A stretch of DNA of 64,000 bases, taken from Flavonifractor sp. An92. GTDB taxonomy: Bacteria > Bacillota > Clostridia > Oscillospirales > Oscillospiraceae. The stretch is taken from the NCBI RefSeq assembly GCF_002159175.1, contig NZ_NFGZ01000010.1, forward strand, positions 1 through 64,000. Reading direction: 5' to 3'. Below the pieces are notes generated by a model. It had not been told where the DNA came from and ran no database searches. It saw only the letters and a program-made list of their open reading frames with translations. This document shows, in pieces, positions 42,543 to 52,013 of the stretch. The first letter of the stretch is position 1. Each line of letters starts with the position of its first letter. Position numbers and translations under genes: made by a program.

Positions 42543-43682
42543 GTGAAGCGTAAGATTTCCATTCTGGGCTCCACCGGCTCCATCGGCCGGCAGACCCTGG
42601 ACGTGGTCCGCGCCGGCGGCGACACGGTGCTGGCTCTGACGGCCAACCGGGACGCGGCGCGGATGGAGGAGCAGTGCCGGGAGTTCCGGCCGGAGCTGGC
42701 GGTGATGATGGACCCGGAGGCGGCGGCTGACCTGCGCGTGCGCCTGGCGGACACCGACATCCGGGTGCTGGAGGGCATGGAGGGCCTCATCGAGGCTGCC
42801 ACCATTCCCAAGGTGGACACGGTGGTCACCGCCGTGGTGGGCATCGTGGGCCTGCGCCCCACCATCGCGGCCATCCAGGCGGGCAAGCGCATCGCCCTGG
42901 CCAACAAGGAGACCCTGGTCTGCGCCGGTGAGCTGGTGATGAAGGAGGCCGAGCGCTGGGGTGCCCAGATCGTGCCGGTGGACTCGGAGCACTCGGCCAT
43001 TTTCCAGTGCCTCCAGGGCTGCGCCGACCACGGCGAGGTCAAGCGCATCCTGCTCACCGCCTCGGGCGGCCCCTTCTGGGGCAAGACCCGGGCCGAGCTG
43101 GAGACGGTCACCCTGGCCGACGCCCTCAAGCACCCCAACTGGTCCATGGGGGCCAAGATCACCGTGGACTCGGCCACCATGATGAATAAGGGCCTGGAGC
43201 TCATCGAGGCCATGCGGCTCTACCGCCTGTCGGCGGAGAAAATTTGCGTGGTGGTCCACCGGGAGAGTATCATTCACTCGGCGGTGGAATACTGTGATAA
43301 CGCGGTGATCGCCCAGCTGGGGGTCCCCGACATGCGCCTGCCCATCCAGTACGCCCTGACCTGGCCGGAGCGGGGGGAGGCGGTGGCGAAGCCCCTGGAC
43401 CTGTTCGCCTGCGGCACGCTCACCTTCGCGCCCCCGGACGAGGAGAATTTCCCCTGTCTGGCGCTGGCGCGGCGGGCGGCCGCCCAGGGCGGCACCGCCA
43501 CGGCCATCCTCAACGGCGCCAACGAGGCGGCAGTCGGCCGTTTCCTGGCCGGAGAGATCGGCTTTATGGACATCCCGCGCCTGGTGGAGCGGGCCATGGA
43601 GCATGTGCCCGCCGGGGCCGCGTCCACCCTGGAGGACGTGTTTGAAGCGGACCGGGCCGCTCGTGCCTGGGCCGCCGAATAA
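42543..43682 (+). CDS. dxr: 1-deoxy-D-xylulose 5-phosphate reductoisomerase
   Basis: A 379-residue enzyme of the MEP isoprenoid pathway; it converts DXP to MEP with NADPH. Motifs: ILGSTGSIGRQTLDVVRAGG (nucleotide binding), ALANKETLVCAGELVM, PVDSEHSAIFQCLQG (metal ligands), SMGAKITVDSATMMNKGLEL and VVHRESIIHSAVEY. GGAGGGA lies 7 bases upstream. With ispG in the same operon, two MEP-pathway steps are co-expressed with uppS, which consumes the products. Confidence 0.95.
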   Translation: MKRKISILGSTGSIGRQTLDVVRAGGDTVLALTANRDAARMEEQCREFRPELAVMMDPEAAADLRVRLADTDIRVLEGMEGLIEAATIPKVDTVVTAVVGIVGLRPTIAAIQAGKRIALANKETLVCAGELVMKEAERWGAQIVPVDSEHSAIFQCLQGCADHGEVKRILLTASGGPFWGKTRAELETVTLADALKHPNWSMGAKITVDSATMMNKGLELIEAMRLYRLSAEKICVVVHRESIIHSAVEYCDNAVIAQLGVPDMRLPIQYALTWPERGEAVAKPLDLFACGTLTFAPPDEENFPCLALARRAAAQGGTATAILNGANEAAVGRFLAGEIGFMDIPRLVERAMEHVPAGAASTLEDVFEADRAARAWAAE

Positions 43683-43693
43683 CCCATCCCGCC

Positions 43694-43720
43694 TGGGGCG
43701 GCGCGCCAAGCGCCGTCCCA
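43694..43720 (+). other. Intercistronic hairpin between dxr and rseP
   Basis: TGGGGCGGCGC, loop GCCAA, GCGCCGTCCCA makes an 11-bp stem with one wobble. Only a weak T stretch (TTCTGTTT) follows, so partial termination or mRNA stabilisation is possible. Confidence 0.45.
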
Positions 43721-43742
43721 TTCTGTTTCATCTGGAGGTTGT

Positions 43743-44807
43743 ATGCTCTACATTATCATTGCCATTCTGGTGTTCGGCCTGCTCATCGCAGTGCATGAGT
43801 TCGGCCACTTCATCACCGCCAAGCTCCTGGGGGTGCGGGTCAACGAATTTGCCATCGGCATGGGCCCCGCCCTCTACAAAAAGCAGAAGGGTGAGACCCT
43901 GTACGCCCTGCGCCTGCTGCCCATCGGGGGCTACTGCGCGCTGGAGGGGGAGGACGAGGACACCGACGACCCCCGCTCCTTCCAGAACAAGGCCGCCTGG
44001 CGCAAAGTGATTATCCTGGTGGCCGGGTCGGTCATGAACTTCCTGGCCGGCGTGGTGATTTTGCTGATCCTGTCCATCCCGGCCACCGGGTACCAGCTGC
44101 CGGCGGTGGCGGGCTTCCTGGAGGGTTACGGCATTGAGGACTGCGGCCTCCAGGCGGGGGACCGCTTTGTGAAGGTGGACGGACATGGCGTGTGGACCTA
44201 CAGCGACGCCAAGTATTTCCTGGACCGGGCCGGGGACACCGTGGACCTGGTGGTGGAGCGGGATGGGGAGAAAATCACCCTGAACGACGTCCACATCCCC
44301 TTCCAGACCAAGGAGACCGAGGAGGGCACCACCCGCCTGCGGGGCCTCCAGATGGGGGCCATCGTCCTGCCTGCCACCATCGGCAACCGCCTCACCATGA
44401 CCATGCTGGAGGCCGCCGACATGGTGCGCATGGTGTGGTTCAGCTTGGGCGACCTGGTGCGGGGCGCGGTGGGTCTGCGGGATCTGTCCGGCCCCATCGG
44501 CATCGTGGACGCCGTGGAGGAGGTGGGCACCAGCACCGCCGAGAGCTACGGCGTGGCCGCCGCCCTCCAGAGCGTCTTTTACCTCATGGCCTTCATCGCC
44601 ATCAACCTGGCGGTGATGAACCTGCTGCCCATCCCGGCGCTGGACGGCGGACGTATTTTCTTCCTGTTCCTGGGGGGCGTGTACCGCCTCTTCACCCGGC
44701 GCAAGCTGGACCCCAAGTATGAAAACGCCGTGAATATGGTGTGCTTCTTCTGCCTGCTGGGCCTGATGGCCGTGGTGGCGGTGAGCGACGTGACCAAACT
44801 CTTTTAG
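43743..44807 (+). CDS. rseP: Site-2 membrane metalloprotease
   Basis: A 354-residue intramembrane zinc protease (RseP/RasP). The zinc motif lies in the first helix (LIAVHEFGHFITAKLLGVRV) and the third ligand near residue 300 (NLLPIPALDGGRI). A PDZ domain (residues about 115-210: YGIEDCGLQAGDRFVKVDGH) sits between. It cleaves anti-sigma factors and signal-peptide remnants in the membrane. TGGAGG lies before ATG 43743. Placement after dxr is the usual Firmicute order. Confidence 0.94.
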   Translation: MLYIIIAILVFGLLIAVHEFGHFITAKLLGVRVNEFAIGMGPALYKKQKGETLYALRLLPIGGYCALEGEDEDTDDPRSFQNKAAWRKVIILVAGSVMNFLAGVVILLILSIPATGYQLPAVAGFLEGYGIEDCGLQAGDRFVKVDGHGVWTYSDAKYFLDRAGDTVDLVVERDGEKITLNDVHIPFQTKETEEGTTRLRGLQMGAIVLPATIGNRLTMTMLEAADMVRMVWFSLGDLVRGAVGLRDLSGPIGIVDAVEEVGTSTAESYGVAAALQSVFYLMAFIAINLAVMNLLPIPALDGGRIFFLFLGGVYRLFTRRKLDPKYENAVNMVCFFCLLGLMAVVAVSDVTKLF

Positions 44808-44822
44808 AAAGTGGGGAGGACC

Positions 44823-45860
44823 ATGACAAAGCAGATCAAGGTGGGCAACGTCCCCGTGGGCGGCGGCGCCCCGGTGACCATCCAGTCCATGACCAATACC
44901 CGTACCGACGATGTGGCGGCCACCGTGGAGCAGATCCTCCGTCTGGAGGAGGCCGGGTGCGAGATCATCCGCTGCGCGGTGCCCGATCTGGCCGCCGCCA
45001 AGGCGGTGGGGGCCATCAAGGAGCGTATCCACATCCCTCTGGTGGTGGATATCCACTTCGACTACAAGCTGGCCCTGGAGGCCGCGGCGGCGGGGGCCGA
45101 CGCGGTGCGCATCAACCCGGGCAACATCGGCGGGGAGGACCGGGTGAAGGCGGTGGCCGACGCCTGCCGTCAGCGGAACATCCCCATCCGCATCGGCGTC
45201 AACGGCGGCTCTCTGGAAAAGGAATTGCTGGCCAAGTACGGCGGCCCCACCCCCGAGGCCCTGGTGGAGTCGGCCTTCGGTCACATCAAACTTCTGAACC
45301 GCTGGGACTTTGACGACATCTGCGTGTCGCTGAAAACCTCCAGCGTCCCCGGCACCATCGCGGCCTACCGCAAGATGGCCGCCGAGAGCGACTATCCCCT
45401 CCACGTGGGCCTCACCGAGGCGGGCACCCCCCGCATGGGCATTTTAAAGTCCGCCGTGGGCATCGGAGGCCTGCTGGCCCTGGGCATCGGCGACACCATC
45501 CGGGTGTCCCTCTCCGCCGACCCGGTGGAGGAGGTCTATGCCGCCAAGGACATCCTCCAGGTGGTGGGCCTGCGGAAGGACGGCCCGGAGCTCATCTCCT
45601 GTCCCACCTGCGGCCGGACCAAGATCGACCTCATCGGCCTGGCCGGAGAGGTGGAGGAGCGGCTGCGGCAGGTCCACAAGCCCATCACCGTGGCGGTCAT
45701 GGGCTGCGTGGTCAACGGCCCCGGGGAGGCCCGGGAGGCCGACGTGGGCATCGCCGGCGGAAACGGCGAGGGGCTCCTCTTCCGCAAGGGGGAGATCGTC
45801 AAGAAGGTGCCCCAGGCGGAGCTGGTGGACGAGCTCTTCCGCCTCATCGACGAGATCTAG
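44823..45860 (+). CDS. ispG: 4-hydroxy-3-methylbut-2-en-1-yl diphosphate synthase
   Basis: A 345-residue [4Fe-4S] enzyme of the MEP pathway that converts MEcPP to HMBPP. I start at ATG 44823 (GGGAGG upstream); GTG 44811 is less likely. Motifs: [57 protein letters not shown] and cluster ligands in [14 protein letters not shown] and [20 protein letters not shown]. In this operon it occupies the position where many Firmicutes carry ispG or proS before polC; no proS is seen. Confidence 0.95.
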   Translation: MTKQIKVGNVPVGGGAPVTIQSMTNTRTDDVAATVEQILRLEEAGCEIIRCAVPDLAAAKAVGAIKERIHIPLVVDIHFDYKLALEAAAAGADAVRINPGNIGGEDRVKAVADACRQRNIPIRIGVNGGSLEKELLAKYGGPTPEALVESAFGHIKLLNRWDFDDICVSLKTSSVPGTIAAYRKMAAESDYPLHVGLTEAGTPRMGILKSAVGIGGLLALGIGDTIRVSLSADPVEEVYAAKDILQVVGLRKDGPELISCPTCGRTKIDLIGLAGEVEERLRQVHKPITVAVMGCVVNGPGEAREADVGIAGGNGEGLLFRKGEIVKKVPQAELVDELFRLIDEI

Positions 45861-45879
45861 TCAATAGGAGCGTTTACAT

Positions 45880-48800
45880 ATGCCAGAAATCCCATTTTTG
45901 ACCCTCTTTTCCGCCCTCCCGGACACCGTGGCCGGGCGGAGCGAGGTGGCGGTTCTCCAGGTCAGCGGCGCGGTCATCCGCCGGGCCCAGCGGGCCCTGG
46001 AGGTGGAGCTCACCCCGCCGGGGCCGGAGGAGGGCCTGCGCCTCATGTTGGAGGACCTGCTGGCTCAGACCTACGACCTGAGCCGGGTATCCCTGGCGGT
46101 GGCCGGGGGAGGGGAGGACGTCCCCCCGGCGGTCCAGCCTGAGCCGGTCCAGGTGGCCGCAGCGGCCGCTCCGGTGGAGCCCGCCGTGCCGGTGACGCCC
46201 CCCGCTCCGGCGGAGGAAGCGGCGCCCACCCTGGACGCCTCAGCGGCAGAGGCCTTCGCCCGCACCGAGGCCATCCGCCAGGCGGCGTTGAAGAAGATCA
46301 AGGCCCCCGTGGTCTCCTCCGGCAGCAAGGAGAAAAAGGGCAAGCTCATCTTCGGCAAGCGGGACGTGAAGGGGGAGACCATCCCCATGCGCACCCTGGA
46401 ACTGGACATGGGCACCGTGACGGTGGAGGGCGACGTGTTCGCCATCGACCACCGGGAGCTCAAGAAGCGCAAGGCTTGGGTCATCTGCTTCGACATGACC
46501 GACTACACCGGTTCGGTGCGGGTGAGCAAGTTCTTCAACGGCGACGAGGGCAAGCCCATCGTGGACGGCGTGAAGAAGGGCCAGCACCTGCGCATCCAGG
46601 GCCGCCTGACCATCGACCGCTTCTCCGGGGACCTGGTGCTGGAGCCCTACGCCATCCAGGAGGGAAAGCGCACCCTGCGCACCGACGACGCGCCGGAGAA
46701 GCGGGTGGAGCTCCACCTTCACACCACCATGTCCTCTATGGACGCCCTCACCCAGGTGGGCCCCAAGCTGGGCCCCGAGAAGAACGTGGTCAAGCGCGCC
46801 GAGTCCTGGGGCCACCGGGCCATCGCCATCACCGACCACGGCGTGGCCCAGTCCTTCCCCGACGCCTGGCACTCGGCCAAGAACATTAAGATCCTCTACG
46901 GCGTGGAGGCCTACTACATCAACGACGTGGACGACCGGGTGGTGGTCCACGGTGAGGCGGACCAGGATTTCCACGGCGAAGTGGTGTGCTTCGACATCGA
47001 GACCACCGGCCTGGACAAGCGCCGGGACGTCATCACCGAGATCGGCGCCGTCGTCCTCCGGGACGGCCAGGTGGCCGAGACCTTCAACACCTTCGCTGAC
47101 CCCGGGCGGCCCCTGGACCGAACCATCGTGGAGCTCACCGGCATCACCGACGACATGCTGAAGGGGGCTCCCAGCCAGGCCGAGGCCATCAATGCCTTCC
47201 TGGACTTCGCCGCCGGACGGCCCCTGGCCGCCCACAACGCCGAGTTCGACATGGGCTTTATCGCCGAGGGCTGCCGGAAGATGGGGAGATCCTTTGAAAA
47301 CACCTCCATCGACAGCCTCATCCTGGCCCAGAACCTGCTGCCCCAGCTCTCCAAGCACAAGCTGGACATCGTGGCGGAGCACCTGAACCTGCCCGCCTTC
47401 AACCACCACCGGGCCAGCGACGACGCGGCCACGGTGGCCTATATGCTGATCCCCTTCTTCAAGATGCTGGAGGACCTGGGGGTCCACACCCTCCAGGGCA
47501 TCAATCCGGCCATGACCCGGCTGCGAGGCGCGGGCAAGGCCAAGCGCCAGCCCAAGCACCTCATCGTCCTGGCCAAGAACCAGCTGGGTCTGCGGAATCT
47601 GTATCAGCTCATCTCCAAGGCCCACCTGGAGCACTTCAAGCGCTATCCCATCATGCCCAAGAGCCTCATCAACCAGCACCGGGAGGGGCTCATCCTGGGC
47701 TCGGCCTGCGAAGCGGGCGAGCTCTACGAGGCGGTGGTGAAGCATAAGGACTTTCAGGAGCTCAAGCGCATCGCCTCCTGGTACGATTTCCTCGAAATCC
47801 AGCCTCTGTGCAACAACGCCTTCATGCTGCGCAAGGGCATTGTCCGCAGCGAGGAGGAGATCCGGGACTTCAACCGCACCATCGTGGAGCTGGGCAAGGC
47901 CCTGGACAAGCCCGTCTGCGCCACCGGCGACGTCCACTTCCTGGACCCAGAGGACGAGGTATACCGCCACATCCTCCTGGACACCAAGGGCTTCGAGGAC
48001 GCCGACGCGGAGCTGCCCATCTACTTTAAAACCACCGGCGAGATGCTGAAGGAGTTCTCCTACCTGGGCAAGGAGGAGGCCTACAACGTGGTGGTGCGCA
48101 ACACCAACCTGGTGGCCGACTGGTGCGAGAATGTGGTGCCGCTGCCCCAGGGCCTGTTCCCGCCCTCCCTGGAGGACTCCGAGGGTGAGCTGAAGCGCCT
48201 GGTGTGGGGCAAGGCCCACCAGCTCTACGGCGAGGAGCCCCCTCAGATCGTGGTGGACCGCATCAACGTGGAGCTGGACGCCATTCTGGGCCGGCACTAC
48301 GACGTGATCTACATGTCCGCCCAGAAGCTGGTGCAGGACTCCCTGGACCACGGCTATCTGGTGGGCTCCCGTGGCTCGGTGGGCTCCTCTCTGGTGGCCT
48401 TCATGTCGGGCATCACGGAGGTCAACTCCCTGCCGCCCCACTACCGCTGTCCCAACTGCAAACACTCCGACTTTGAGATCGCCAAGGAGCTGGGGGCGGG
48501 CTGCGGTGCCGACATGCCCGACGCGGTGTGCCCGGTGTGCGGCACCCCCTACGCCAAGGACGGCTTCAACATCCCGTTTGAGACCTTCCTGGGCTTCGGC
48601 GGCGATAAGGTTCCCGATATCGACCTGAACTTCTCGGGCGAATACCAGGCCAAGGCCCACCGCCACACCTTTGAGCTCTTCGGCGAGAGCCACGTGTTCC
48701 GGGCGGGCACCATCGGCACCGTGGCGGAAAAGACCGCCTTCGGGTACGTGAAGAAGTACCTGGAGAAACGGGCCCTCCACGTTACACGGGCGGAGGAGAA

Positions 48801-50052
48801 CCGCTTGGCCATGGGCTGCACCGGCGTCAAGCGCACCACCGGCCAGCACCCCGGCGGCATGGTGGTCATCCCCCAGGACCGGGAGATCTATGACTTCTGT
48901 CCGGTGCAGCACCCCGCCGACGACCCCAACACCGACATCGTCACCACCCATTTCGAATATCACTCCATGGAGTCCAACATCCTGAAACTGGACATGCTGG
49001 GCCACGATGACCCGTCCATGATCCGTATGATGGAGGACCTGACCGGGATGAACGCCCAGGAGATCCCCCTGGACGACCCGGACACCATGTCCCTCTTCAC
49101 CTCCTCCAAGGCCCTGGGCTTTGAGAACGACAAGCGACTGGGCCCCACCGGCGCGGTGGCCATCCCGGAGTTCGGCACCTCCTTCGTCCGGGGCATGCTG
49201 GTGGACACCCAGCCCCACGAGTTCGACATCCTGGTGCGGCTGTCCGGCTTCTCCCACGGCACCGACGTGTGGCTGGGCAACGCCCGGGACCTGGTGGTGG
49301 ACCAGGGCATCCCCGTCGGCCAGGCCATCGGCTGTCGTGACGACATCATGCTCTTCCTCATCGCCTGCGGCATGCCGGAGAAGCGGTCGTTTAAAATCAT
49401 GGAGTCGGTGCGAAAGGGAAGAGGGCTTCCCGAGGGCGCCGAGGACGAGATGAAGGCGGCCAATGTGCCCGAGTGGTACATTGAGTCCTGTAAGAAGATC
49501 AAATACCTCTTCCCCAAGGCCCACGCGGTGGCCTACGTGATGATGGCCTTCCGCATCGCCTGGTTCAAGGTCCACCGGCCTCTGGCCTTCTACGCGGCCT
49601 ACTTCTCCATCCGGGCCAAGGCCTTTGACGAGACCTATATGTGCCGGGGACTGGACGTGTGCCTCCAGAAGATGCGGGACATCCAGGCCAAGGACAAGGA
49701 CGCCTCCGCCGTGGAGCAGGACATGATGACCACGCTGGAAGTGGTGTACGAGTTCTACATCCGGGGCTTCACCTTCCAGCACGTGGACCTCTACCGCTCC
49801 CACGCCACCCTCTTCCAGATGGACGAGGAGAACAAGAGCCTGCTGCCCCCCTTCACCTCCATCACGGGTCTGGGCGAGACGGCGGCCTGGTCCATCACCG
49901 AGCAGCGGGAGGGTAAGCAGTTCATCTCCATCGAGGAGTTTTCCGCCGCCTGTCCCAAGGTGTCCAAGACCCACATCGAGCAGCTCAAGGCCGCCGGAGC
50001 TCTGGACGGCATGCCCGACACCAGCCAGATTACACTCTTTGACGGATTTTAA
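45880..50052 (+). CDS. polC: DNA polymerase III alpha subunit, PolC type
   Basis: A 1390-residue replicative polymerase of low-GC Gram-positives with built-in 3'-5' proofreading. AGGAGCG precedes ATG 45880. Domains: residues 1-75 N-terminal domain, a Pro/Ala linker about 85-125, OB fold about 175-260, PHP about 275-365 (VELHLHTTMSSMDALT) split by the exonuclease insertion at about 367-530 (VVCFDIETTGLD, EIGAVVLRDGQV, AHNAEFDMGF), then the polymerase with a zinc finger near 855-890 (YRCPNCKHSDFEIA, CPVCGTPY), catalytic PDIDLNFSGEYQAKAHRH and a C-terminal HhH region. It is slightly shorter than the B. subtilis enzyme. Confidence 0.97.
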   Translation: MPEIPFLTLFSALPDTVAGRSEVAVLQVSGAVIRRAQRALEVELTPPGPEEGLRLMLEDLLAQTYDLSRVSLAVAGGGEDVPPAVQPEPVQVAAAAAPVEPAVPVTPPAPAEEAAPTLDASAAEAFARTEAIRQAALKKIKAPVVSSGSKEKKGKLIFGKRDVKGETIPMRTLELDMGTVTVEGDVFAIDHRELKKRKAWVICFDMTDYTGSVRVSKFFNGDEGKPIVDGVKKGQHLRIQGRLTIDRFSGDLVLEPYAIQEGKRTLRTDDAPEKRVELHLHTTMSSMDALTQVGPKLGPEKNVVKRAESWGHRAIAITDHGVAQSFPDAWHSAKNIKILYGVEAYYINDVDDRVVVHGEADQDFHGEVVCFDIETTGLDKRRDVITEIGAVVLRDGQVAETFNTFADPGRPLDRTIVELTGITDDMLKGAPSQAEAINAFLDFAAGRPLAAHNAEFDMGFIAEGCRKMGRSFENTSIDSLILAQNLLPQLSKHKLDIVAEHLNLPAFNHHRASDDAATVAYMLIPFFKMLEDLGVHTLQGINPAMTRLRGAGKAKRQPKHLIVLAKNQLGLRNLYQLISKAHLEHFKRYPIMPKSLINQHREGLILGSACEAGELYEAVVKHKDFQELKRIASWYDFLEIQPLCNNAFMLRKGIVRSEEEIRDFNRTIVELGKALDKPVCATGDVHFLDPEDEVYRHILLDTKGFEDADAELPIYFKTTGEMLKEFSYLGKEEAYNVVVRNTNLVADWCENVVPLPQGLFPPSLEDSEGELKRLVWGKAHQLYGEEPPQIVVDRINVELDAILGRHYDVIYMSAQKLVQDSLDHGYLVGSRGSVGSSLVAFMSGITEVNSLPPHYRCPNCKHSDFEIAKELGAGCGADMPDAVCPVCGTPYAKDGFNIPFETFLGFGGDKVPDIDLNFSGEYQAKAHRHTFELFGESHVFRAGTIGTVAEKTAFGYVKKYLEKRALHVTRAEENRLAMGCTGVKRTTGQHPGGMVVIPQDREIYDFCPVQHPADDPNTDIVTTHFEYHSMESNILKLDMLGHDDPSMIRMMEDLTGMNAQEIPLDDPDTMSLFTSSKALGFENDKRLGPTGAVAIPEFGTSFVRGMLVDTQPHEFDILVRLSGFSHGTDVWLGNARDLVVDQGIPVGQAIGCRDDIMLFLIACGMPEKRSFKIMESVRKGRGLPEGAEDEMKAANVPEWYIESCKKIKYLFPKAHAVAYVMMAFRIAWFKVHRPLAFYAAYFSIRAKAFDETYMCRGLDVCLQKMRDIQAKDKDASAVEQDMMTTLEVVYEFYIRGFTFQHVDLYRSHATLFQMDEENKSLLPPFTSITGLGETAAWSITEQREGKQFISIEEFSAACPKVSKTHIEQLKAAGALDGMPDTSQITLFDGF

Positions 50053-50087
50053 GGAATACGGAAAGGCCCTACCGGCCTGACAGACCC

Positions 50088-50116
50088 AGCGGGGCCGGCA
50101 GTTTGCCGGCCCCGCT
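50088..50116 (+). terminator. Hairpin after polC, probable terminator
   Basis: AGCGGGGCCGGCA, loop GTT, TGCCGGCCCCGCT is a perfect 13-bp stem. It lacks a T run, so termination may be partial or factor-dependent. The separate promoter just downstream argues that the polC transcript ends here. Confidence 0.6.
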
Positions 50117-50130
50117 CTGCACATCCGCTC

Positions 50131-50159
50131 TTGACAAGAACTTCACTATATAGTATATT
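50131..50159 (+). promoter_or_regulatory. Sigma-A promoter of the his operon with embedded palindrome
   Basis: TTGACA (50131-50136), a 17-base spacer and TATATT (50154-50159) make a near-consensus promoter. The spacer ends in ACTATATAGT (50145-50154), a perfect 10-bp palindrome that could be an operator. The hisZ start is 38 bases downstream, so no long attenuator leader fits. Confidence 0.85.
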
Positions 50160-50196
50160 AGCGTGGTAAAGTGATAAAGCAGAGGAGGATGCTCCG

Positions 50197-51366
50197 ATGA
50201 CATACCGTATCAACACCCCCGAGGGCACCCGGGACCGGCTCTTTGCCGAGTGCCAGGAGCGCCGCCAGGTCCAGGGGCGGCTGACCCGCCTGTTCCGGCA
50301 GCGGGGATTTCTGGAGGTGTCCACCCCGGACACGGAATTTTACGATCTCTTTGCCCGCTCGGGCAGCGCCATCCCCCAGGAGCGCATGATCAAAGTCGGG
50401 GACCCCAGCGGCAAGTTCTGCGTCATGCGCCCCGACTCCACCACCCCCATCGCCCGGGTGGCGGCCAGCAAGCTGAAGGCGGTGGCCCTGCCTCAGCGGC
50501 TCTACTACGACCAGACGGTCTACCGGGCCAACCCCGCCCACAACGGCGGCAGCCGGGAGATCCCCCAGTGCGGCGTGGAGCTCATCGGCGCCAAGGGGAA
50601 GAAGGCCGACGTGGAGATCATCGTCACCGCCATTGACGCCCTGCGCTGCTGCGGGGCCCCCAAGTTCCACGTGGAGATGGGCCACGCCGGGTATTTCCGG
50701 GAGCTGGCCGGGCGGCTGGAGCTGGGGGAGGAGACCACCGAGGAGCTGCGCGCCCTCATTGAGGGCAAGAACTTCGCCGCCCTCACCGCCCTGCTGACCC
50801 CCTACCGGGGCGATCCCGCCTGCGCTGCTCTGGAGCAGCTCAGCCGCCTCTTCGGTGGGGTGGAGGTGCTCTCCCAGGCCGAGAAGCTGGCGGGCAAGAC
50901 CCCCGCGGTGGACTACCTGGCCGAGCTCTACGACGAGCTCTCCGCCGCCGGATACGGCCAGTACGTCCGCTTTGACCTGGGCATGGTCCACCAGATCGAC
51001 TACTACACCGGCGTGGTCTTCCGGGGCTACGTGGAGGGAGCGGGGGACGCCGTCCTCTCCGGCGGCCGGTACGACAACCTGGTGGGCATCTTCGGCCGTG
51101 AAGCCCCCGCCACCGGCTTTGCTGTGGACGTGGACGCGGTGGCCCGCACCCTGCCCGAGACCGCTCTGCCGGTGCTGCGCACAGTGGTGCACTACGAGCC
51201 GGGCTACCTGGCCCAGGCCCTGGAGGCGGTGGACAGCCGCCCCGCCGGTACCTGTGAGCTCTCCCCCTGCCGCACCCTGGAGTCCAGCCTGAATCTGGCC
51301 CGGGACAAGGGGGCCGAGTCGGTGCTGGTCTTGGATAAGGACGGAGAAAGGACGGTGCGGGTATGA
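50197..51366 (+). CDS. hisZ: ATP phosphoribosyltransferase regulatory subunit
   Basis: A 389-residue HisRS-like protein without aminoacylation; it pairs with short HisG to form the first enzyme of histidine synthesis and senses histidine. HisRS-type segments: TPEGTRDRLFAECQERRQVQ, PDTEFYDLFARSG, MRPDSTTPIARVAASKLKAV, and motif-2-like RLYYDQTVYRANPAHNGGSR with EIPQCGVELIGA. Near the C-terminus is FDLGMVHQIDYYTGVVFRGY and GGRYDNLVGIFG. AGAGGAGG lies upstream. It overlaps hisG by 4 bases. Confidence 0.94.
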   Translation: MTYRINTPEGTRDRLFAECQERRQVQGRLTRLFRQRGFLEVSTPDTEFYDLFARSGSAIPQERMIKVGDPSGKFCVMRPDSTTPIARVAASKLKAVALPQRLYYDQTVYRANPAHNGGSREIPQCGVELIGAKGKKADVEIIVTAIDALRCCGAPKFHVEMGHAGYFRELAGRLELGEETTEELRALIEGKNFAALTALLTPYRGDPACAALEQLSRLFGGVEVLSQAEKLAGKTPAVDYLAELYDELSAAGYGQYVRFDLGMVHQIDYYTGVVFRGYVEGAGDAVLSGGRYDNLVGIFGREAPATGFAVDVDAVARTLPETALPVLRTVVHYEPGYLAQALEAVDSRPAGTCELSPCRTLESSLNLARDKGAESVLVLDKDGERTVRV

Positions 51367-52013
51367 GCGAGCGGCTGAAGATCGCCATTACCAAGGGGCG
51401 GCTGCTGGACAAGAGCATGGAGCTGTTCGAGGCGGCGGGGCTGGACTGTACGCCGGTGCGCAACCCGGGCCGCCGCCTGGTCCACTGCGTGCCCAACTAC
51501 CCGCTGGACGCGGTGCTGGCCAAGGCTCCCGACGTCATCACCTACGTGGAGCACGGCGTGTGCGACCTGGGCATCGTGGGCAAGGACACCATCCTGGAGA
51601 AGGGCGGCTCCTTCTATGAGGTACTGGACCTGGGCTTCGGCAAGTGCCGCTTCGCCCTGGCGGTGAAGGAGGGCTCCGACTTCTACGGCACCTACAAGAC
51701 CCGGCGCATCGCCTCCAAGTACCCGGAGGTGACCCGCGCCTTCTTTGCCAAAAAGGGCATGGACGTGGACATCATCAAGATCGAGGGCAGCGTGGAGCTG
51801 GCCCCCATTCTGGGGCTGGCCGACGCCATCGTGGACATCGTGGAGACCGGGGCCACCCTGAAGGCCAACGGTCTGGTACCCATCGAGGACGTGGCGCCGG
51901 TGAGCGCCCGGCTCATCGTGAATACGGCCAGCATGAAGCTCCACAAGGAGCTCATCGAGGACTTTATCCGCCGCTGTGAGGCGGAGCTGGAGAAGCGGAG
52001 GGAACAGGCATGA
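51363..52013 (+). CDS. hisG: ATP phosphoribosyltransferase, short form
   Basis: A 216-residue catalytic subunit that joins ATP and PRPP in the first histidine step. Short HisG lacks the C-terminal regulatory domain and needs HisZ, encoded just upstream. Motifs: LKIAITKGRLLDKSMELFEA, LGIVGKDTILEKG, RIASKYPEVTRAFFAKKGMD and the PRPP-loop region ADAIVDIVETGATLKANGL. It overlaps both neighbours by 4 bases. Confidence 0.95.
   Translation: MSERLKIAITKGRLLDKSMELFEAAGLDCTPVRNPGRRLVHCVPNYPLDAVLAKAPDVITYVEHGVCDLGIVGKDTILEKGGSFYEVLDLGFGKCRFALAVKEGSDFYGTYKTRRIASKYPEVTRAFFAKKGMDVDIIKIEGSVELAPILGLADAIVDIVETGATLKANGLVPIEDVAPVSARLIVNTASMKLHKELIEDFIRRCEAELEKRREQA

Noticed and set aside
39308-45404. Long minus-strand open frames opposite pyrH to ispG
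   Set aside because: All are shadows of recognised core genes and have no start signals.
46240-50124. 1294-codon minus-strand open frame over polC
   Set aside because: It is Gly/His/Val-rich shadow translation of polC, which is clearly the real gene.
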